NCBI GenBank assembly: GCA_049965095.1
Contig: JBMFWR010000003.1
Coordinates: 5,918 to 69,917 of the forward strand
DNA length: 64,000 nt
Direction: 5' to 3'
DNA from: JAKAWW01 sp049965095
Lineage (GTDB): Archaea; Micrarchaeota; Micrarchaeia; Micrarchaeales; Micrarchaeaceae
Position 1 is the first letter of the stretch. Every line of letters starts with the position of its first letter. Of the stretch, positions 59,390-64,000 are shown in pieces. The notes under the pieces are model-generated. The model searched no databases. It saw only the letters and a list, made by a program, of their open reading frames with translations, and was not told the origin of the DNA. The translations under genes were made by a program, and so were the position numbers.

Positions 59390-60172
59390 CTACGCGTTAT
59401 GCTGAACCAAAGAGAAGGTTCCGGCAGGCAAAGAACGCATTATGTCATCGATGTTTTCATATCCTAGAAAAGAGCTGAGCCTTTTTGCAGCGTCGGATTT
59501 TTTGATATTTCCCTGGCTTACTTCAACGTATGCACCTTTGAAGCCCACCCTTTCAAACGAGGACCTTGGATAAATGCAAAACCTTTCTTTTTCCACGAAG
59601 GCAACGAGCTGCAACTTTGCACCCTTAAACCATTCGCGCTCGCCTTTTAGAAGGAAGCTCCCGGTGCCAAGGGAACCCTTGTTGGTTGATTTGGTAACCT
59701 GTTCTTTCTTTAAGGCGTATACATCTACGCTGCTGAGCATGCGCTCCCACGCGCTGGAAAAACATGCTGCAAATTGGGCTGCTTCCTCTTTTGCGTTTTG
59801 GCTTGCGTTGGTACCGTTTTTGAGTACAACTGCAGAAGCTCCAAATATATCTGCATGGAAGAATAGATCATTGTCTTCAAAATAGCGCGAGTTTATGAGC
59901 TCGTTCTGGTGGGCATCCCTGCCACCTATGGCAAGAAGGGAATCGCTTGTAAAAAACCAGTGGAACTTCTCGTACCACTCCTTTTGCCTCGTTACTACAA
60001 GCTTGCGCTTCTCTTCATTGGAGCTCTTTTCCCGTTCTTCGGCAAGCCGCTTGCTCAGCTCTTCTATTGCCTTTTCAGCGCCCTCTTTTTTTGCCATCAG
60101 CTTCTTTGAGCGCTTGTAGTAGTTGTCAGCGTTCTGCTGGGCAGACAGGGTGAAATCAATTCTTATTTCCAT
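59390..60172 (-). CDS. Stand-alone NFACT-R domain protein (RqcH/NEMF C-terminal half)
   Basis: This 260-residue protein matches only the C-terminal half of the Rqc2/NEMF/RqcH family, which binds split large ribosomal subunits and peptidyl-tRNA. A coiled-coil arm (about 1-70) is followed by the NFACT-R domain: 'WYEKFHWFFTSDSLLAIGGRDAHQNELI' (in outline), 'LFFHADIFGASAVVLKNG', 'AAQFAACFSSAW' and 'GSFLLKGEREWFKG'. A normal archaeal protein is about 650 residues with N-terminal NFACT-N and HhH domains, absent here. It follows secE by 15 bases. Either the gene is truncated or the N-terminal part is encoded elsewhere. Confidence 0.88.
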   Translation of the reverse strand: MEIRIDFTLSAQQNADNYYKRSKKLMAKKEGAEKAIEELSKRLAEEREKSSNEEKRKLVVTRQKEWYEKFHWFFTSDSLLAIGGRDAHQNELINSRYFEDNDLFFHADIFGASAVVLKNGTNASQNAKEEAAQFAACFSSAWERMLSSVDVYALKKEQVTKSTNKGSLGTGSFLLKGEREWFKGAKLQLVAFVEKERFCIYPRSSFERVGFKGAYVEVSQGNIKKSDAAKRLSSFLGYENIDDIMRSLPAGTFSLVQHNA

Positions 60173-60187
60173 AAAAAAACTTCAAGA

Positions 60188-60385
60188 TCAGATAAACGCT
60201 AATGAGCCTGTTACGAGCAGTGATACTACAACAGCTATAGCTAAGCCGAGGAAGCCTAAAAGCAGGATCCCTATTATTATGAGCTTTGCACTCTTGTTGA
60301 ATTCCTCTGCGCTGGGCTTGTAGCTGACGCTCAGCACATGTCTTGAATTGTCTACGAATTGGCGGAACTTGCCCCTTATTGACAT
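60188..60385 (-). CDS. secE: SecE (Sec61-gamma) translocase subunit
   Basis: This 65-residue translocon subunit has the pattern of archaeal SecE/Sec61-gamma: an amphipathic helix 'RGKFRQFVDNSRHVLSVSYKPSAEEF' (in part, with the conserved Lys-Pro-x-x-x-Glu-Phe) followed by one membrane helix, 'LIIIGILLLGFLGLAIAVV'. The start at 60385 is chosen by the TATA-like tttataaaa about 25 bases upstream, so a leaderless mRNA is likely; the longer frame (60463) overlaps the divergent promoter. It is divergent from thiI by 77 bases. Confidence 0.9.
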   Translation of the reverse strand: MSIRGKFRQFVDNSRHVLSVSYKPSAEEFNKSAKLIIIGILLLGFLGLAIAVVVSLLVTGSLAFI

Positions 60386-60462
60386 TAAAACACTCAGATT
60401 GGCTTTTATAAATTTGCAAAACATATTTATAAAGATATCGCTAACTTTAGAGAGTGCAGGCA

Positions 60463-61614
60463 ATGGAAAACTACATAGAGGTACATTTTGGGGAGATATG
60501 GCTCAGAGGAAGGAACAGGCCAGATTTTATAAACGCCCTGATTTCAAACATCAGCAAAGCGCTTGAGGGAGAGCGCTATGGCAGCATTATAGACGCAAGG
60601 GACAGGCTGCTTATAAAGCCTAAAGGTGTGCCAAAGCAGAGCATTTATGAGAAGCTGGGAAAGGTTTTCGGAATCAGCTGGTACGCAAAATCAATCCTTG
60701 TGGGGAATTCTATTGAAGAGATAATAGAAGGCGCATGCAAGCTTGCAAAAGAGCAGAAAATTAACAAGCTTAAGATAGTGGCACACAGGAGCGCAAAAAT
60801 AACCCCTTTTAATTCATATCAGATTGTAAGCGAATTCATAAAGAATAATCAAAAGTTAAACTTTACTCCTGCTAGAGAAGCTAATGACACGCTTTACATC
60901 AACATAACGGGAAAAGGCGCATTTATGCACATAAACAGGTTCGAAGGTGCTGGCGGCATACCTGTTGGCACTGAGGGAAGAGCTATAGTCCTACTTTCCG
61001 GAGGGATCGATTCGCCTGTTGCTGCTTACATGGCAATGAAGAGGGGCATCAAGCCCGTTTACCTGCATGTGCACCCCTTTCAGAATTGCGAAGAAGCAAA
61101 AAGCTCTAAGATAGCAAAGCTTGTAGGCATTATGGCGCAATACGGCAATGGCGCCAAGGTCTATTACGCACCAGCGCACATATTCCAATCTTCTGTCCTC
61201 TCCCTTGGCAAAAAATATGGAAGGTATGAGACGATAGTATTCAAGAGGTTCCTGTTCAAGCTTGCAGAGAAGATTGCTGTAGTTGAAGGAGCTGAAGCAA
61301 TAGTGACTGGAGAGAGCCTCGGCCAGGTTTCATCCCAAACAGCATCAAACATGAATGCAGCATCATACGGCATAAAAGCCCTCATATTGCGGCCGCTCGT
61401 TACATACGATAAGAACGACATTGTTGAAAACGCCAGGAAGATAGGAACGTTTAACATATCCACAATACCCTACAAAGATGTATGCTCCATAACAGCGCGA
61501 AACCCTAAAACAAGGGCAGAACCTGAGCTTATAGAAGAGCTTTGCTCAAAGGCCAGGATTGATCAAGCTGTAGAAAGGACAATGGAAAAAATGTGCTTTG
61601 ACACGTTTGGCTAG
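60463..61614 (+). CDS. thiI: tRNA 4-thiouridine synthetase ThiI-like
   Basis: This enzyme adenylates U8 of tRNA for thiolation. It has 383 residues. The N-terminal ferredoxin-like and THUMP domains (about 1-165: 'HFGEIWLRGRNRPDFINAL') precede the PP-loop domain with LLSGGIDSP at about 177-185. 'GESLGQVSSQTASNMNA' and 'PLVTYDKNDIVENARKIG' are typical of ThiI. There is no C-terminal rhodanese domain, as in most archaea. ATG 60463 lies about 25-30 bases from the TATA-like catatttata and is the likely leaderless start; ATG 60454 is also possible. Confidence 0.95.
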   Translation: MENYIEVHFGEIWLRGRNRPDFINALISNISKALEGERYGSIIDARDRLLIKPKGVPKQSIYEKLGKVFGISWYAKSILVGNSIEEIIEGACKLAKEQKINKLKIVAHRSAKITPFNSYQIVSEFIKNNQKLNFTPAREANDTLYINITGKGAFMHINRFEGAGGIPVGTEGRAIVLLSGGIDSPVAAYMAMKRGIKPVYLHVHPFQNCEEAKSSKIAKLVGIMAQYGNGAKVYYAPAHIFQSSVLSLGKKYGRYETIVFKRFLFKLAEKIAVVEGAEAIVTGESLGQVSSQTASNMNAASYGIKALILRPLVTYDKNDIVENARKIGTFNISTIPYKDVCSITARNPKTRAEPELIEELCSKARIDQAVERTMEKMCFDTFG

Positions 61615-62402
61615 AAAACAGCATCTGCTTCCGCTTTTCCGGCAATTTTCTCGAATATCTGCTTCGGATCTCTTTCTATGCCGTAGCGCTTGTAGAAATA
61701 GCTGCATATGTTGCTTATATCCCTCATAAGGAAAGGCATTGCGTTTGGATGTTTTATTGTCACTGCCTGCCCGAAATCTATCACATATAGCCTGCCTTCT
61801 TTTACCAGTATGTTGTATTCGCTCATGTCTGCATGTATAAGCCTGTAATTATAGAGTTTTCCAATGTCTGCAATTATCTCATCAAGCGCAGCGCTTGGAT
61901 CATCAAGCTCCACATCCTTGAGCATTGGTGCAGGAGTGCCGCCATTATCCCCTATAAACTCCATTGCAAGCACGGAACCGCTGAACATGTACGGTGAAGG
62001 GACAGGAACGCCAGCGCTCTGTGCAATCCTCAGATTGCCATACTCTTTTTTGCACCATGTTGATACGATGAAGCGCTTGCTGCTTCTTATGCGGCTAAAT
62101 CGCTCATCACCTACTATATAATCAGTCATGCTGGAAAAAGAGGATGTTTCAACCCTGAAGAACTTGACAGCAACGTAATTGCCTCGCACCTTGTCGCTTT
62201 TGCCAGCATCAGCTATGTATATGTCAGCTTCTTTTCCTCTCGCAACAGGATGCTCAAGCTTGCTTATTATGCCAGCATTGAAAAGCTTGCTCAGGTAGAG
62301 CATTGCCTGCTTGTCAAAAACCCCGCCTTCGGTTTTCTCATACTCCTTAAGCTTATAGAGTGCTATGTCTGGCATCTTCCTTTTGCCTACGCGCCTTGCC
62401 AT
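61611..62402 (-). CDS. rio1: Atypical serine kinase Rio1
   Basis: RIO-family kinases work in small-subunit ribosome maturation. This 263-residue member has the nucleotide-loop 'PVARGKEADIYIA' (family ISTGKEANVY), 'VAVKFFRV' with the Lys, and the catalytic loop 'RLIHADMSEYNILV'. It also has 'LYVIDFGQAVTI' in place of the usual DFG, as in RIO proteins. All key residues are present. It overlaps the end of thiI by four bases on the opposite strand and lies eight bases after pheT on the same strand. Confidence 0.95.
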   Translation of the reverse strand: MARRVGKRKMPDIALYKLKEYEKTEGGVFDKQAMLYLSKLFNAGIISKLEHPVARGKEADIYIADAGKSDKVRGNYVAVKFFRVETSSFSSMTDYIVGDERFSRIRSSKRFIVSTWCKKEYGNLRIAQSAGVPVPSPYMFSGSVLAMEFIGDNGGTPAPMLKDVELDDPSAALDEIIADIGKLYNYRLIHADMSEYNILVKEGRLYVIDFGQAVTIKHPNAMPFLMRDISNICSYFYKRYGIERDPKQIFEKIAGKAEADAVF

Positions 62403-62410
62403 TCATACAC

Positions 62411-64000
62411 CTATTTTGAGGATTTTCGCGCCGGGCTTGCGCTCAGGCTTGCAAGCGCACCCATCAATGGTAACATCATTATCTCAGCGCAAGCAACAGG
62501 CTCGCCTATGCTAAAGCCCTCTATTACTGCAGGTGACAGTTCTCCAAAAAGCCCTATTGCCATACCATCAGAGATTATTGACGCGCACCTGCCTTCTATG
62601 AAAGATGGATCGCTGCATTCCTTGAGTGAATACTTAATCCCACACAATCCAAGCAATGATTCTACAGATGCTTTTATATAAGAGAAACTTGCCTTTGCAT
62701 CAACTATCGCAAATGCGATGGAATCATTCTCTATCGCCCGACCATTTTCAACAGAAAAAACCTTACCTATCTCAAAAATCCTGAAGGGCATTGGTTCATG
62801 TCCTGATGCACCAATATTCTTAAGTATGCTTGGAAGAACCGATGTACGTAGCATTGTAAAAGTTTCTACCTTTGAATATGCAATGCGCACAACTTTTTCT
62901 GGGTCGAAAGCCTTCTGCATTTTTGCAAAATTGGTTTCCTGATTGGTAAGATAGGGGTTTATTGCCTCGCTAAAGCCCAATCCCACCATTATGTTTGCTA
63001 TCTTATTAGATAGAACCTTTGATTCCTCCTCGAGGCCTATTGAAGAGCCAAACACAGGATAGGGATTTATTTTGGAGTAGCCATAGCCTATTGCTGTATC
63101 TTCTATTATGTCCCGCTCTCCAAGGATATCAACTCGGTAAGGAGGAACAAAAGCAAGGATTTTGCTTCCGTATAAAGCGGAATCTATTCCCATTCTTGCC
63201 AAAGCATTTGTCATTTGGCTACTGTCAATTCTTGCGCCTATGGCCTGCATTGCTGCCCTTGGTCGCATTGTAACTCGCATATAACTAATTTGCGGCGTTA
63301 CGGTTTCACCATCGCTTTTTATTATGCAAGGCTCGACCGTTGCACCCAAATCCACAAAGCTGCACGCCAGCATATTTATTACATTTGCAACTGCAGTATT
63401 TGAAGAGCCCGTAACATCGATCAGCAGGTTCTTTGTGCTTTCCTTGACCTTTGTAAGCGAGGAATTGATTATAGGTATTAAGGACATTATTCTTCCTTTA
63501 GAATCCATAAGCACAGGGTATGCTCCCTTGCCCTCTATCGTGTACCCATAATCTATTCCCTTTGCATGCTCTTTCATTATCTGCTCTATTTCCATCTCTG
63601 TTTCAAAACCAAGAGGCACAAAGCTGCCTGCGCTTATCGCATCGTATTTGAAAGGGGGATTTACAGCATCTATATTATGCATGCCCATCGCTATTTTGCG
63701 CCTTTTCCTTCCGTATGTTTCTGATATTTTTTCCATGAAGTTTATCATCTGCTTTAGCATGCCCCCTTTTAGATCTATGTTTCTTATTACCATTGCAGCT
63801 ATTACGGGCCTGATGCGCCTTGCCGATTCGGTGACTTCCACATATGTGGCAGGATCCGCCTTTATAGAGTATTCACCTTCCTTTGGCTTCCTTTTCTCGC
63901 TGTAATAATTTATGGCCCTTGCAAAGCCAACGATATCAAGCATGTCGGGCCTGTTTGGCGTAATGTCAACATGTATCTCGTTAGCGTCATCCTTCTCTAC
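62411..64000 (-). CDS. pheT: Phenylalanine-tRNA ligase beta subunit, N-terminus cut off
   Basis: The window contains 529 codons of archaeal PheT (about 550 expected); the start lies beyond the right edge. The first in-window residues give 'DITPNRPDMLDIVGFARAI', the family's conserved 'TPNRPD...GiAREl'. They are followed by 'RPVIAAMVIRNI', the B3/4 domain, 'GMHNIDAVNPPFKYDAISAG', the B5 domain 'PPYRVDILGERDIIEDTAIG', and the catalytic-like module 'EAINPYLTNQET' with 'LRTSVLPSILKN'. The C-terminus ends in 'SASPARKSSK'. It forms an operon with rio1 downstream. Confidence 0.96.
   Translation of the reverse strand, partial: VEKDDANEIHVDITPNRPDMLDIVGFARAINYYSEKRKPKEGEYSIKADPATYVEVTESARRIRPVIAAMVIRNIDLKGGMLKQMINFMEKISETYGRKRRKIAMGMHNIDAVNPPFKYDAISAGSFVPLGFETEMEIEQIMKEHAKGIDYGYTIEGKGAYPVLMDSKGRIMSLIPIINSSLTKVKESTKNLLIDVTGSSNTAVANVINMLACSFVDLGATVEPCIIKSDGETVTPQISYMRVTMRPRAAMQAIGARIDSSQMTNALARMGIDSALYGSKILAFVPPYRVDILGERDIIEDTAIGYGYSKINPYPVFGSSIGLEEESKVLSNKIANIMVGLGFSEAINPYLTNQETNFAKMQKAFDPEKVVRIAYSKVETFTMLRTSVLPSILKNIGASGHEPMPFRIFEIGKVFSVENGRAIENDSIAFAIVDAKASFSYIKASVESLLGLCGIKYSLKECSDPSFIEGRCASIISDGMAIGLFGELSPAVIEGFSIGEPVACAEIMMLPLMGALASLSASPARKSSK

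Overview
The window reads as chromosomal DNA of a small-genome archaeon. It carries an archaeal histone, TFB, proteasome beta, Hel308, two archaeal CPSF nucleases, RNase P RNA, SecE, Rio1, TruD, EndoQ and archaeal uL15/uL30. Promoters are TATA/BRE type, many starts are leaderless, and the other starts follow a GGTGAT-type Shine-Dalgarno. The mix of intron-rich tRNAs, a DnaK-DnaJ-GrpE set, pilin-like LamG proteins and long unrecognised surface and coiled-coil proteins suggests a DPANN archaeon, perhaps of the Micrarchaeota (ARMAN) type. That lineage call is inference from gene content.

Layout. 0-5 kb: end of a sugar-nucleotide epimerase, a divergent proline-dehydrogenase-like protein, AMMECR1, intron-containing tRNA-Ile, a small helical protein, an IS605-like end and a 745-residue coiled-coil protein. 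5-15 kb: an information-processing block with aCPSF1, proteasome beta, a TRAM protein, TFB, a phosphomannomutase broken by one in-frame TAG, RNase P RNA (10872-11105, not a protein gene), a BofA-like membrane protein, histone, Hel308 and a PH-domain protein. 15-28.5 kb: a surface-structure locus with four pilin-like/LamG/propeller proteins on the + strand facing two TadC-like membrane proteins, a linker protein, a secretion ATPase and a winged-helix coiled-coil protein on the - strand. 28.6-31.5 kb: site-2 protease, tRNA-Gln and a three-gene RCK (TrkA-N) cluster with progressively decayed nucleotide-binding motifs. 31.5-38.1 kb: a membrane/coiled-coil protein and a 1589-residue anchored surface protein.

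38-48 kb: UPF0173 hydrolase, KsgA, a pilin-like DUF2341 protein, an EF-Tu-domain-II-like protein, tRNA-Thr with two introns (one in the D-loop), a repeat cluster, an Lrp regulator divergent from a peroxiredoxin, a Yip1-like protein, a methyltransferase, parvulin, Dph6, two endonuclease III paralogues and EndoQ. The last three genes form a DNA-repair island. 48-54 kb: TruD, aCPSF2, a coiled-coil protein, a GT4 glycosyltransferase, uL15 and uL30. 54-59 kb: a heat-shock island (regulator-grpE-dnaK-dnaJ divergent from hsp20) with a palindrome at the hsp20 start. 59-64 kb: a stand-alone NFACT-R protein, SecE, ThiI, Rio1 and the start-truncated PheT.

The candidates most worth following are the LamG pilus locus, the three-gene RCK cluster, the two-intron tRNA-Thr, the compact RNase P RNA with its shared divergent promoter, and the heat-shock operator.
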